The notes below the pieces were generated by a model. That model was not told the DNA's origin. It made no database searches and was given only the letters and a program-made list of their open reading frames with translations. From contig NZ_CP009438.1 in the NCBI RefSeq assembly GCF_000761215.1, positions 3,608,501-3,672,500 on the forward strand: a stretch of 64,000 bases of DNA. The letters are read 5' to 3'. Positions 14,258-21,860 of the stretch are shown here, piece after piece; the first letter of the stretch is position 1, and each line of letters opens with the position of its first letter. Origin of the DNA: Streptomyces glaucescens (GTDB taxonomy: Bacteria; Actinomycetota; Actinomycetes; Streptomycetales; Streptomycetaceae). The position numbers and the translations under genes were made by a program.

Positions 14258-14989
14258 CTACCCGGCCAGCCGGACGTCCGAACCCTTCACCGAGATCTCC
14301 ACGCCGTCCGCCGCCGCCTCGACCTTGTCCAGCCGGACGCCGCCCGGCAGGTCGTCGATGGCCTGCTGGAAGTCCGTGATCTGCCGCACCGACTCCTCCG
14401 CCAGGTCGAGCCCCGCCAGCTGCGGCAGCGAGTCGGTGCGCACCTCGACCTTCTCGCCCTCGACCCTGACCGTGCTCAGCACGGACAGGCGCTGGGTGCC
14501 GAGGACCGGGACGTCCGCCTCGACGCCGACCTTGATCTTTCCGTTGCCGCCGTCGCCGAGGCTCACCACGCGGGCGGTGATTCCGGGCGCCACCTCGGTC
14601 GGCTCGGACTTGGCGGCCTTCAGCAGCTCGTCGTAGGAGATGGTCGCCGTGCCGGTGGCGGAGGCGGCCGTCGCGGAGCTGTAGTCCCCGGAGAACCGGA
14701 CACCCCGCATCCGCGCCCGCAGGTCGTCGATGCGGATCTTCTCCCCGTCGCCCGCCGCGGCCTCGTAGTCGTGGATCCCGACCTCGACCTCGTCCAGTTC
14801 GCCGCCCGCGAGCTGGGTCAGGAACGGGAAGCCGTTGATCGACACGTCCGGGGTGGCGGACAGGTTCTCGCTCGCCTTCAGCCGGTCGGCGACCTCGCCC
14901 TCGGCGAAGTGCACGGCGATGCGGTCCACGGCCACGAAGAGTCCGCCGAGAATCACGACGACGATCAGGAGTATTCGCAGCGCACGCAT
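14258..14989 (-). CDS. DUF2993 (LmeA-like) exported lipid-binding protein
   Basis: A 243-residue protein with one N-terminal signal anchor (LRILLIVVVILGGLFVAVD) and an exported domain typical of DUF2993: INGFPFLTQLAGGELDEVEV, then IDDLRARMRGVRF and LPQLAGLDLAEESVRQITDFQQAIDDLPGG (in two parts), ending VEISVKGSDVRL. The family resembles mycobacterial LmeA, which binds phospholipids in the periplasm and supports lipomannan elongation. The role in Streptomyces is unknown. A GGGGAA site lies just before ATG 14989. Confidence 0.85.
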   Translation of the reverse strand: MRALRILLIVVVILGGLFVAVDRIAVHFAEGEVADRLKASENLSATPDVSINGFPFLTQLAGGELDEVEVGIHDYEAAAGDGEKIRIDDLRARMRGVRFSGDYSSATAASATGTATISYDELLKAAKSEPTEVAPGITARVVSLGDGGNGKIKVGVEADVPVLGTQRLSVLSTVRVEGEKVEVRTDSLPQLAGLDLAEESVRQITDFQQAIDDLPGGVRLDKVEAAADGVEISVKGSDVRLAG

Positions 14990-15094
14990 CTTTCCCCACT
15001 TCGGCCTTCGGCAACGACCGCCAACGTAACCCCGCCGGGTGGTCCGGCCGCGGGTTTGTGGATCGTTTGTGACAGGCGCCGCGCGCCCGTCCGC

Positions 15095-16270
15095 TCAGCC
15101 CAGCGCCCTGCCCAGCACCCACGCCACCGGCGCCGCGGCGCTCAGCGGCAGCGCGACGCCCGCGGTGAAGTGGACGAAGCGGGAGGGGTAGTCGTAGCTC
15201 GCGACCCGGTGGCCGATCAGGGCGCACACCGCGGCCGCCGCGCCGAGCAGCGCGCCCTCGCGCCCCACCCCGGTCATGCCGCCCACCGCGATGCCCGCGC
15301 CCGCGGCGGCGAGCAGCGCGACGACCACGGACACCGGGGCCGGCAGCGGCAGCGCGCGGGCGAGGACGGCGACCGCGACCGCCGCCGCGGCGATGGTCAC
15401 CGCGTCGGGCTCGGCCGCCAGATAGCCGGCCGCCACGACCGCCAGGGCCGCCGAGACGACCGTGGCCATCAGGCCGTACAGCCGTTCGTCCGGGTCGGCG
15501 TGCGAACGGAGCTGGAGGACCAGCGACAGCAGCACCCAGACGCCGAGCGCCCCGAGGATCGCCGCCGGGCCGTTGTCGCGGCCCGCCACCAGCAGCGCCG
15601 CGTCCGCGGTGAGCGCCCCCAGGAAGGCCAGCGCGATGCCCTGCCGGGCCGGCCACATGCCGTTCAGCCGGAACCAGCCGGCGGCGGTGACCGCCTGGAG
15701 GACGACCAGCGGCACCAGCAGCGCGTACGAGCCGGCCGCCGCCGCGCCGGAGAGCAGCAGACCGAGCAGCGCGGTGAGCGCGGCGGGCTGCGGGCCCGGC
15801 TCGATGATCGGGGAGCGGCCCTCGGCGCGGGCCCGCTGGGCCGCGGTGAGCACCGGCTGCGGCTCAGGGGCGGGCTCCGGCGCCGCGACGGACGCCGGGG
15901 GCTCGTGGGCCTGCTGCGGGGCGTAGGGCGGGGACTGCGGCGCGTGTTCCGCCGTCGCCTGCTGAAGCCGGGGGTCCCAGGTCCGCCCCTCCCCCTGCTG
16001 GGGGTACGGGGCGGCGGCGTACGGGTCCTGGTACGCGGTCTGGTGCCCGTACGGGTCGGGCTGCTGGTACTGCTGGTACTGCCCAGGCTGGGGCTGCCGG
16101 TACTCGCCGGGCTGCTGGGGCTGCGGGTAGCCCTGGGGCTCCTGATACTGCTGGTACTGCTCGTACTGCTGGTACTCCTGGTAGTGCCGGGGGCCCTGTC
16201 CCTCGTACCCCTGGTACGGCTCTCCCGCGTACCCGTCGTACGGCTGCTGGTCGTTCATCGGTCTGGTCAC
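15095..16270 (-). CDS. polytopic membrane protein with Gln/Tyr/Pro-rich N-terminus
   Basis: A 391-residue protein with a disordered first 140 residues of Q, Y and P repeats (such as QQYEQYQQYQEPQG) and a C-terminal half of about eight to ten hydrophobic helices (for example ALTALLGLLLSGAAAAGSYALL, split by the linker, and LATVVSAALAVVAAGYLA-like spans). The GTG at 16270 overlaps the TGA of the MoaD-like gene by 4 bp (GTGA), so the two are translationally coupled; an ATG four codons later (16258) is an alternative start. The function is not known; a DUF-type integral membrane protein of streptomycetes. Confidence 0.78.
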   Translation of the reverse strand: MTRPMNDQQPYDGYAGEPYQGYEGQGPRHYQEYQQYEQYQQYQEPQGYPQPQQPGEYRQPQPGQYQQYQQPDPYGHQTAYQDPYAAAPYPQQGEGRTWDPRLQQATAEHAPQSPPYAPQQAHEPPASVAAPEPAPEPQPVLTAAQRARAEGRSPIIEPGPQPAALTALLGLLLSGAAAAGSYALLVPLVVLQAVTAAGWFRLNGMWPARQGIALAFLGALTADAALLVAGRDNGPAAILGALGVWVLLSLVLQLRSHADPDERLYGLMATVVSAALAVVAAGYLAAEPDAVTIAAAAVAVAVLARALPLPAPVSVVVALLAAAGAGIAVGGMTGVGREGALLGAAAAVCALIGHRVASYDYPSRFVHFTAGVALPLSAAAPVAWVLGRALG

Positions 16271-16521
16271 CCTCCTGCGAACGGCGGGAGCACCTCGACC
16301 GTGCCGCCGTCGGCCAGCCTTACCGTGTCATGCCCGCGGGTCCCGACGGGGTCCCCGTCGACGAGGAACGAGCAGCGGCGCAGCACGCGCGCGAGTTCGC
16401 CGGGGTGCCGCTCCCGCACCGCGGCGAGGGCGTCGGCGAGCGTGGCCGCCTCGTACCGCTCGTCGGCGACCCCGGCCGCGGCCTTCGCGGCGGCCCAGTA
16501 GCGCACCGTGACCTTTGCCAT
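16267..16521 (-). CDS. MoaD/ThiS family sulfur-carrier-like protein
   Basis: An 84-residue beta-grasp protein: AKVTVRYWAAAKAAAGVADE at the start and VEVLPPFAGG at the end. The C-terminal Gly-Gly is the hallmark of MoaD/ThiS carriers, which are adenylated and thiocarboxylated by an E1-like enzyme for molybdopterin or thiamin synthesis. No MoeB or MoaE gene is near, so the pathway is uncertain. I use ATG 16521 (with GGGACGAG just before); GTG 16533 is an in-frame alternative. It is coupled by a 4-bp overlap to the membrane protein downstream. Confidence 0.82.
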   Translation of the reverse strand: MAKVTVRYWAAAKAAAGVADERYEAATLADALAAVRERHPGELARVLRRCSFLVDGDPVGTRGHDTVRLADGGTVEVLPPFAGG

Positions 16522-16572
16522 CTCGTCCCTCACGTCAGTCCACTCGTGACACGGCCAGGCTAGGCCCTGCCG

Positions 16573-17442
16573 TCAAATCCCCGCCGCGCCGGCGGCCCAG
16601 TCCCCGATCCGGGCGAGCAGGGCCTCGCCGGCCGCGTGTTCGGCGTGGCCCATGCCGGGTTCGATCCAGAGTTCGCCGTGCTCGCCGGCCGCCGCGGCCA
16701 GCGCGTACGGGTGGTCCAGCGGGAAGTAGCCGTCGCGGTCGCCGTGCACGACGAGCAGCGGGGTGGGGGCGATCCGCGGCACCGCCTCCACCGGGGAGAG
16801 CGGGACCGGGTCCCAGTCGCGGTGGTGGATGCGGGTGCGGAAGCCGTAGCGGCCGACCAGGCGGCCCGCGGGGCGGGTCACCAGCCAGTGCAGCCGGCGC
16901 ATGGGGGCGGTGCCCCGGTAGTACCAGCGGGCCGGCGCGCTGACCGAGACCACCGCGGCCGGCTCCTGCTCCCGGTGCAGCGCCGCGTGCCGCAGCACCA
17001 CGGAGCCGCCCATGGAGAACCCGACGGTCACCACGCGCGCGTGCCCGAAGCCGCGCGCCCAGTCCACCGCGGCGGCGAGGTCCAGCACCTCGCGGTCGCC
17101 GACGGTGGACCGGCCGCCGGAGGCGCCGTGGCCGCGGAAGGAGAAGGTGACGACGGCGCCGTGGCGCGCGAGGGCGCGCGCGATCCGGCGCACGTGCGGG
17201 CGGCCGACGTCGCCGGTGAAGCCGTGCGCCACCACGAACACGAGGTGACCGGCGGCGGGCCGGGAGGTGCCGGGGGCGCCGACGGCCGCCGGTTCGTACA
17301 CGGCTTCGATCGGCACACCGTCGGCCGTGTGCAGGAACGTCCGCTTTCGGGCCGGTCCGCTCGCCCGGCTCGTCTCGGAGTGTGGACGAACGGTCGATGG
17401 TGGGGTGGATCGGGCCACATGACCTGCCGGACCTGAGCTCAT
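16573..17442 (-). CDS. alpha/beta hydrolase
   Basis: A 289-residue alpha/beta hydrolase. The nucleophile elbow is VGFSMGGSVVLRHAAL (G-x-S-x-G). The oxyanion-hole region is VVAHGFTGDVGRPHVRR. The acid is in LLVVHGDRDGYFPLDHPYAL and the histidine in GMGHAEHA. The N-terminal 45 residues look disordered. Such enzymes are esterases, lipases or peptidase-like hydrolases; the substrate is unknown. I start at ATG 17442 (MSSGPAGHV) because upstream codons run into the glnR promoter region. It is divergent from glnR. Confidence 0.82.
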   Translation of the reverse strand: MSSGPAGHVARSTPPSTVRPHSETSRASGPARKRTFLHTADGVPIEAVYEPAAVGAPGTSRPAAGHLVFVVAHGFTGDVGRPHVRRIARALARHGAVVTFSFRGHGASGGRSTVGDREVLDLAAAVDWARGFGHARVVTVGFSMGGSVVLRHAALHREQEPAAVVSVSAPARWYYRGTAPMRRLHWLVTRPAGRLVGRYGFRTRIHHRDWDPVPLSPVEAVPRIAPTPLLVVHGDRDGYFPLDHPYALAAAAGEHGELWIEPGMGHAEHAAGEALLARIGDWAAGAAGI

Positions 17443-17699
17443 GTGGGCTATTCTGCTGGGCAGAGGACTCGGGCAACGCAGCCCCCGGGTCCTTTTGTGC
17501 TTTCGGAAGCGTTGTATACGAAGCGGGAGACCGCGGGTGTACGGGCCGTTCGATCGCATGAGTGGCAACACAGCGGCCCCGGCCGCCGCGGTTTCCCAGG
17601 GCGCGGGAGCCGCACCGTACGAAGCAGGGCCGCAAACTCCCCCACGGCGAAAGCGTGGGCGGTACCCCCATCGCAGGGACCGAGGAGGAACCAGACGTT
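17443..17699 (+). promoter_or_regulatory. glnR upstream region
   Basis: The 313-bp gap between the hydrolase and glnR holds no convincing large gene. A candidate -10 TATACG (17515-17520) follows TTTTGT by 16 bp. A dyad CCACATG (17415-17421) and CATGTGG (17440-17446) spans the hydrolase start. From 17682 a GAGGAGGAA site leads into a 19-codon upstream frame coupled to glnR (listed separately). I did not find a clear GlnR box. Confidence 0.4.
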
Positions 17700-17759
17700 A
17701 TGGGCGAGCGAACCGTGCACGAACGTATGACGACGACCCGGGCAGGTGGGGCGCGATGA
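17700..17759 (+). CDS. possible 19-residue upstream peptide coupled to glnR
   Basis: ATG 17700 lies 11 nt after GGAGG (17684-17688). The frame runs 19 codons (MGERTVHERMTTTRAGGAR) and its TGA overlaps the glnR ATG as ATGA. The strong ribosome site, stronger than that of glnR itself, and the coupling suggest that it may be translated. It could equally be chance. Confidence 0.35.
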   Translation: MGERTVHERMTTTRAGGAR

Positions 17760-18538
17760 GCTCTCTGCTGCTCCTCACCAACGCCCTCCAGCCGTCGACG
17801 GAGGTGCTGCCCGCTCTCGGCCTGCTGCTGCACAACGTGCGGGTGGCCCCGGCGGAGGGGCCGGCCCTCGTCGACACCCCGGGTGCCGACGTCATCCTGA
17901 TCGACGGCCGCCGCGACCTCCCGCAGGTCCGCAGCCTGTGCCAGCTGCTGCGCTCGACCGGGCCCGGCTGTCCGCTGGTCCTCGTCGTGACCGAGGGCGG
18001 CCTCGCCGCCGTCACCGCCGACTGGGGCATCGACGACGTCCTCCTCGACACGGCCGGACCGGCCGAGGTGGAGGCGCGGCTGCGGCTCGCCATGGGCCGC
18101 CAGCAGATCGTGGCCGACGACTCGCCGATGGAGATCCGCAACGGCGACCTGTCGGTGGACGAGGCGACGTACTCCGCCAAGCTCAAGGGCCGGGTCCTCG
18201 ACCTGACCTTCAAGGAGTTCGAGCTGCTGAAGTACCTCGCCCAGCACCCGGGCCGGGTCTTCACCCGCGCCCAGCTGCTCCAGGAGGTCTGGGGCTACGA
18301 CTACTTCGGCGGCACCCGGACGGTCGACGTGCACGTACGGCGGCTGCGGGCCAAGCTCGGCCCGGAGCACGAGTCGCTGATCGGCACCGTCCGCAACGTC
18401 GGCTACCGGTTCGTCACCCCCGAGAAGGTGGAGCGCGCCGCGGAAGAGGCCAAGGCGAAGGCCGAGCGCGCGAGAGACAACACGAACAAGACGGACAAGG
18501 CGGACAGCCTGTCCGCTTCCGTCGCCACCGACGCCTGA
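17756..18538 (+). CDS. glnR: GlnR, global nitrogen regulator (OmpR family, orphan)
   Basis: A 260-residue OmpR-family protein, matching my memory of S. coelicolor GlnR over most of its length. It starts MSSLLLLTNALQPSTEVLP. The receiver-like domain has ADVILIDGRRDLPQ in place of the usual phosphorylation pocket. The winged helix has LDLTFKEFELLKYLAQHPG, TRAQLLQEVWGYDYFGG and TVDVHVRRLRAKLG. The tail is charged and variable. GlnR activates glnA, amtB-glnK-glnD and represses gdhA-type genes under nitrogen limitation, and needs no partner kinase. No kinase gene is adjacent, as expected. A GC-rich hairpin terminator follows. Confidence 0.96.
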   Translation: MSSLLLLTNALQPSTEVLPALGLLLHNVRVAPAEGPALVDTPGADVILIDGRRDLPQVRSLCQLLRSTGPGCPLVLVVTEGGLAAVTADWGIDDVLLDTAGPAEVEARLRLAMGRQQIVADDSPMEIRNGDLSVDEATYSAKLKGRVLDLTFKEFELLKYLAQHPGRVFTRAQLLQEVWGYDYFGGTRTVDVHVRRLRAKLGPEHESLIGTVRNVGYRFVTPEKVERAAEEAKAKAERARDNTNKTDKADSLSASVATDA

Positions 18539-18547
18539 TCCGCGGAC

Positions 18548-18575
18548 CGGCCCGCATATCGGACACCGCGGGCCG
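18548..18575 (+). terminator. hairpin terminator after glnR
   Basis: Eight-base arms CGGCCCGC (18548-18555) and GCGGGCCG (18568-18575) with a 12-base AT-containing loop, 10 bp after the glnR stop. Confidence 0.55.
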
Positions 18576-18646
18576 TACCCCGCACGGGTGTGGCCAAGGC
18601 GCAAGACGCCCTGCCCAGAGCGGGTCTCTCCGCGTAGACTCCGCGC

Positions 18647-19669
18647 GTGGCCAAGGTGACTCGGGACGATGTGGCGCGGCTGGCGGGAACTTCCACCGCC
18701 GTCGTCAGCTACGTCATCAACAACGGACCCCGGCCGGTCGCCCCGGCCACGCGCGAGCGCGTCCTCGCCGCGATCAAGGAACTGGGGTACCGGCCCGACC
18801 GGGTCGCCCAGGCCATGGCCTCCCGCCGCACCGACCTCATAGGCCTGATCATCCCCGACGCCCGCCAGCCCTTCTTCGGGGAGATGGCGCACGCCGTCGA
18901 ACAGGCCGCCTCCGAGCGCGGCAAGATGGTCCTCGTCGGCAACACCGACTACGTCGGCGAGCGCGAGGTCCACTACCTGCGGGCCTTCCTCGGCATGCGG
19001 GTCTCCGGCCTGATCCTCGTCTCGCACGCGCTGAACGACCTCGCCGCCGCCGAGATCGAGGCCTGGGACGCGCGGATCGTGCTGCTGCACGAGCGCCCCG
19101 AGTCCATCGACGACGTCGCCGTCGTCACCGACGACCTGGGCGGCGCCCAGCTCGCCGTACGCCACCTCCTGGAGCACGGCTACGAGTACGTCGCCTGCAT
19201 GGGCGGCACCGCCGAGACCCCCGCCGTCGGCGACCCCGTCTCCGACCACGTCGAGGGCTGGCGCCGCGCCATGGACGAGGCCGGCATCCCCACCGAGGGC
19301 CGGCTCTTCGAGGCGCCGTACAACCGCTACGACGCCTACCGGGTGGGCCTGGAGGTGCTGTCCGGGCCGGACCGGCCCCCGGCGATCTTCTGCTCCACCG
19401 ACGACCAGGCCATCGGCCTGCTGCGCGCCGCCCGCGAGCTGCGCATCGACGTCCCCGGTGAACTGGCGGTGGCCGGCTTCGACGACATCAAGGAAGCGGC
19501 CCTCGCCGACCCGCCCCTGACCACGGTCGCCTCGGACCGCTCGGCGATGGCGCGGGCCGCGGTGGACCTCGTCCTGGACGACGGGGTGCGGGTGACCGGC
19601 TCCCGGCGGGAGCGGCTGAAGGTGTTCCCGTCCCGGCTGGTGACACGGCGGTCCTGCGGCTGCGAGTGA
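18647..19669 (+). CDS. LacI-family transcriptional regulator
   Basis: A 340-residue LacI/GalR protein. The DNA-binding part starts VTRDDVARLAGTSTAVVSYV and has the hinge helix PDRVAQAMASRRTDLIG. The periplasmic-binding-like domain follows (IGLIIPDARQPFFGEMAHAV, FDDIKEAALADPPLTTV). The start is GTG 18647, 6 nt after TAGACT, so leaderless. Most LacI members sense sugars; no sugar operon is next to it, so its regulon is elsewhere or unknown. The C-terminus has an unusual RRSCGCE end with two cysteines. Confidence 0.9.
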   Translation: MAKVTRDDVARLAGTSTAVVSYVINNGPRPVAPATRERVLAAIKELGYRPDRVAQAMASRRTDLIGLIIPDARQPFFGEMAHAVEQAASERGKMVLVGNTDYVGEREVHYLRAFLGMRVSGLILVSHALNDLAAAEIEAWDARIVLLHERPESIDDVAVVTDDLGGAQLAVRHLLEHGYEYVACMGGTAETPAVGDPVSDHVEGWRRAMDEAGIPTEGRLFEAPYNRYDAYRVGLEVLSGPDRPPAIFCSTDDQAIGLLRAARELRIDVPGELAVAGFDDIKEAALADPPLTTVASDRSAMARAAVDLVLDDGVRVTGSRRERLKVFPSRLVTRRSCGCE

Positions 19670-19726
19670 CCCCTCACGGGATCCTCGCGGCGTCCCTCTC
19701 GCGGCGCCCCCCTTCCCCGGCGCGGG

Positions 19727-19942
19727 TCACCACCGGGTGACGAGCGGCGTGCCCGGTCGGTGCCGCCGCCAGGCTTCGTCGAGGCGGCCCAGCCGGGCGG
19801 GGGCGGCGATACCGCGCACGGTGGCGATCCGCCCGTCGGCGAGGTCGAACGTGACGGTGCCGACGACCCGGTCCCCGAGCACGGCGACGAGGGCCGGAGC
19901 GCCGTTGACGCGCGCGTGGTGGAAGGCGGGCGGCTCCGGCCC
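19727..19942 (-). pseudogene. remnant of an ECF41/SigJ-like sigma factor C-terminus
   Basis: A 71-codon frame that ends at TGA 19727-19729 and is closed upstream by TAA (19943-19945), with no start codon. It reads HARVNGAPALVAVLGDRVVG, then TVTFDLADGRIATVRGIAAP and ARLGRLDEAWRRH, the pattern of the SnoaL-like C-terminal domain of SigJ-type sigma factors (NGxPAxVxxxGxRVxGxVxxDVADGRIxxV, where the usual ending is R-N-P-D-K-L). The DNA-binding sigma regions are absent, so this is a decayed 3' end. It sits between the LacI gene and the HtrA-like protease gene. Confidence 0.6.
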
Positions 19943-19973
19943 TTATATCGGGCATACGAGGTTCTGCCGGGCT

Positions 19974-20006
19974 TCTCAGGCGGCACTCAGGTGGCTCTCA
20001 TGGTCG
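19974..20006 (+). promoter_or_regulatory. three 11-nt direct repeats upstream of the HtrA-like gene
   Basis: Units TCTCAGGCGGC (19974-19984), ACTCAGGTGGC (19985-19995) and TCTCATGGTCG (19996-20006) have an exact 11-nt period with the core CTCA(G/T)G. This is the pattern bound by OmpR-family response regulators. The response regulator encoded two genes downstream is the obvious candidate to bind it and control the protease. Confidence 0.65.
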
Positions 20007-20024
20007 GGCGCGAAGCTCATGGAC

Positions 20025-20990
20025 ATGACCGAGAGCAACGTGAACCCCGAGTGGCCGCCCCCGCCGGCGTACCCGCCGCAGCAGCCCACCGCGCTCCTCA
20101 GGGAGCCCGTGTCCCGGCGGCGCACCAGGAAGAGCGGGCCCGTGGCCCTGCTCACCGCCGTCGCGATCACGGCCGCCGCGGTCGGCGGCGGCACGGCGTA
20201 CGGCATCCAGGAGCTGACCGGCGGCACCTCCTCCGTCGCGGCCGGCGCCACCGGCGCCGACGCGGTCCCGGTCAGCCAGAAGGGCACGGTCGCCGGCGTC
20301 GCCAAGGCGGTCAGCCCGAGCATCGTCGAGATCAGCGCCACCTCCGGCGCCGGGTCGTCCACCGGCTCCGGCGTGATCATCACCGGCGACGGCGAGATCG
20401 TCACCAACAACCACGTCGTCTCCGGCGCCTCGCGGATCACCGTGCGGACCAGCGACGGCGAGGAGTACACCGCCCGGATCGTCGGCACCGACAGCGGCAA
20501 GGACCTCGCCCTCATCCAGGTGGAGAACGCCTCCGGGCTGAAGGCCGCCACCCTCGGCGACTCCTCCCGGGTGCGGGTCGGCGACCAGGTCGTCGCCATC
20601 GGCTCCCCCGAGGGCCTGACCGGCACGGTGACCAGCGGCATCGTCTCCGCCCTCGACCGTGACGTCACCGTCCCCACCGAGGAGGGGCAGCAACAGCAGC
20701 AGCCCGGCGGCGGCTGGCCGTTCGAGTTCGGCGGCCGCGAGTTCAACGGTGACACCGGATCGTCCACCACGACGTACAAGGCCATCCAGACCGACGCGTC
20801 CCTCAACCCCGGCAACTCCGGCGGCGCGCTGATCGACATGAACGGCGCCGTCATCGGCATTAACTCGGCGATGTACTCCGCGAGCGGTTCCTCCTCCTCC
20901 GACGCCGGCAGCGTCGGCCTCGGCTTCGCCATCCCGGTCGACACCGTCAAGGCCGACCTGGCGAAACTGCGGGCCGGAGCCACCGGCTGA
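20025..20990 (+). CDS. HtrA-like membrane-anchored serine protease (no PDZ)
   Basis: A 321-residue trypsin-like protease. It has a Pro-rich cytoplasmic N-terminus, one membrane segment (VALLTAVAITAAAVGGGTAYG) and an extracytoplasmic protease domain. The triad is visible: His in EIVTNNHVVSGA, Asp in TDSGKDLALIQV and Ser in SLNPGNSGGALIDM. A Gln/Gly/Pro insertion (EEGQQQQQPGGGWPF) occurs before the serine. The C-terminus ends at about the protease domain, without the PDZ domain of longer HtrA proteins. An in-frame ATG two codons earlier (20019) is possible. It forms a cluster with the response regulator and kinase downstream, which suggests envelope-stress sensing. Confidence 0.87.
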   Translation: MTESNVNPEWPPPPAYPPQQPTALLREPVSRRRTRKSGPVALLTAVAITAAAVGGGTAYGIQELTGGTSSVAAGATGADAVPVSQKGTVAGVAKAVSPSIVEISATSGAGSSTGSGVIITGDGEIVTNNHVVSGASRITVRTSDGEEYTARIVGTDSGKDLALIQVENASGLKAATLGDSSRVRVGDQVVAIGSPEGLTGTVTSGIVSALDRDVTVPTEEGQQQQQPGGGWPFEFGGREFNGDTGSSTTTYKAIQTDASLNPGNSGGALIDMNGAVIGINSAMYSASGSSSSDAGSVGLGFAIPVDTVKADLAKLRAGATG

Positions 20991-21052
20991 GCGGACATGC
21001 GAGGCTGAGAACGACAGCCCCCGCCCGCCGCACCCCACCCGAGGAACGAGCC

Positions 21053-21790
21053 ATGAGCCCCGCCGAAGGCGACCGTGCCCCCCAGCGCATCCTGATCGTC
21101 GACGACGAGCCCGCGGTACGCGAAGCGCTCCAGCGCAGCCTGGCCTTCGAGGGATACGACACCGAGGTCGCCGTCGACGGCGCGGACGCCCTGGACAAGG
21201 CGACCGCGTACCGGCCCGACCTCGTCGTCCTCGACATCCAGATGCCGCGCATGGACGGGCTGACCGCGGCGCGGCGGATCCGGGGCGCCGGGGACACCAC
21301 GCCGATCCTCATGCTCACCGCCCGCGACACGGTCGGCGACCGGGTGACGGGGCTGGACGCCGGGGCGGACGACTATCTGGTCAAGCCGTTCGAACTCGAC
21401 GAGCTCTTCGCCCGTATCCGGGCCCTGCTGCGGCGCAGCTCCTACGCGGCGGCGGTCGCGGGCGCCACGGCCGGCGACGGCGACGTGCTGGCCTTCGCCG
21501 ACCTGCGCATGGACCTCGCGACCCGCGAGGTCACCCGCGGCGGACGGGCGGTGGAGCTGACCCGGACCGAGTTCACCCTGCTGGAGATGTTCATGGCGCA
21601 CCCGCGCCAGGTCCTCACCCGCGAGCAGATCCTCAAGGCGGTCTGGGGCTTCGACTTCGAACCGTCGTCGAACTCCCTGGACGTGTACGTCATGTACCTG
21701 CGCCGCAAGACGGAGGCCGGGGGCGAGCCGCGGCTCGTGCACACCGTGCGCGGCGTCGGGTACGTCCTGCGCCAGGGCGGCGGCGAGTGA
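21053..21790 (+). CDS. OmpR-family response regulator
   Basis: A 245-residue two-component regulator. The receiver has RILIVDDEPAVREAL, phospho-acceptor Asp61 in VVLDIQMPRMDG, Thr in MLTARDTVGDRV and Lys in YLVKPFELDEL. The winged helix has VELTRTEFTLLEMFMAHPRQ, VLTREQILKAVWGFDFEPSS and YVMYLRRKTEAGG. It is followed by its sensor kinase gene after a short repeat-filled gap, and the HtrA-like protease gene lies just upstream. It probably binds the 11-nt repeats at 19974-20006. Confidence 0.94.
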   Translation: MSPAEGDRAPQRILIVDDEPAVREALQRSLAFEGYDTEVAVDGADALDKATAYRPDLVVLDIQMPRMDGLTAARRIRGAGDTTPILMLTARDTVGDRVTGLDAGADDYLVKPFELDELFARIRALLRRSSYAAAVAGATAGDGDVLAFADLRMDLATREVTRGGRAVELTRTEFTLLEMFMAHPRQVLTREQILKAVWGFDFEPSSNSLDVYVMYLRRKTEAGGEPRLVHTVRGVGYVLRQGGGE

Positions 21791-21860
21791 ACGGGGCGGA
21801 CAGCGAGTGATCAGGACGGGCAGCGAGTGAACGAGGCAGGCACGCGGTGAACAAGGCAGT
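21781..21860 (+). repeat. four imperfect 20-bp tandem repeats between regulator and kinase genes
   Basis: Units start at 21781, 21801, 21821 and 21841, with an exact 20-bp period; the pattern is C(G/A)(G/C)CG(A/C)GTGA(A/T)C followed by a G/A-rich half. The first unit holds the stop codon of the response regulator (21788-21790) and the last holds the GTG start of the kinase (21847). Confidence 0.85.

Noticed and set aside
15960..16260. DNA repeat in the Gln/Tyr-rich coding region of the membrane protein
   Set aside because: The CTGGTACTG-like repeats are explained by the encoded Q/Y-rich segment.
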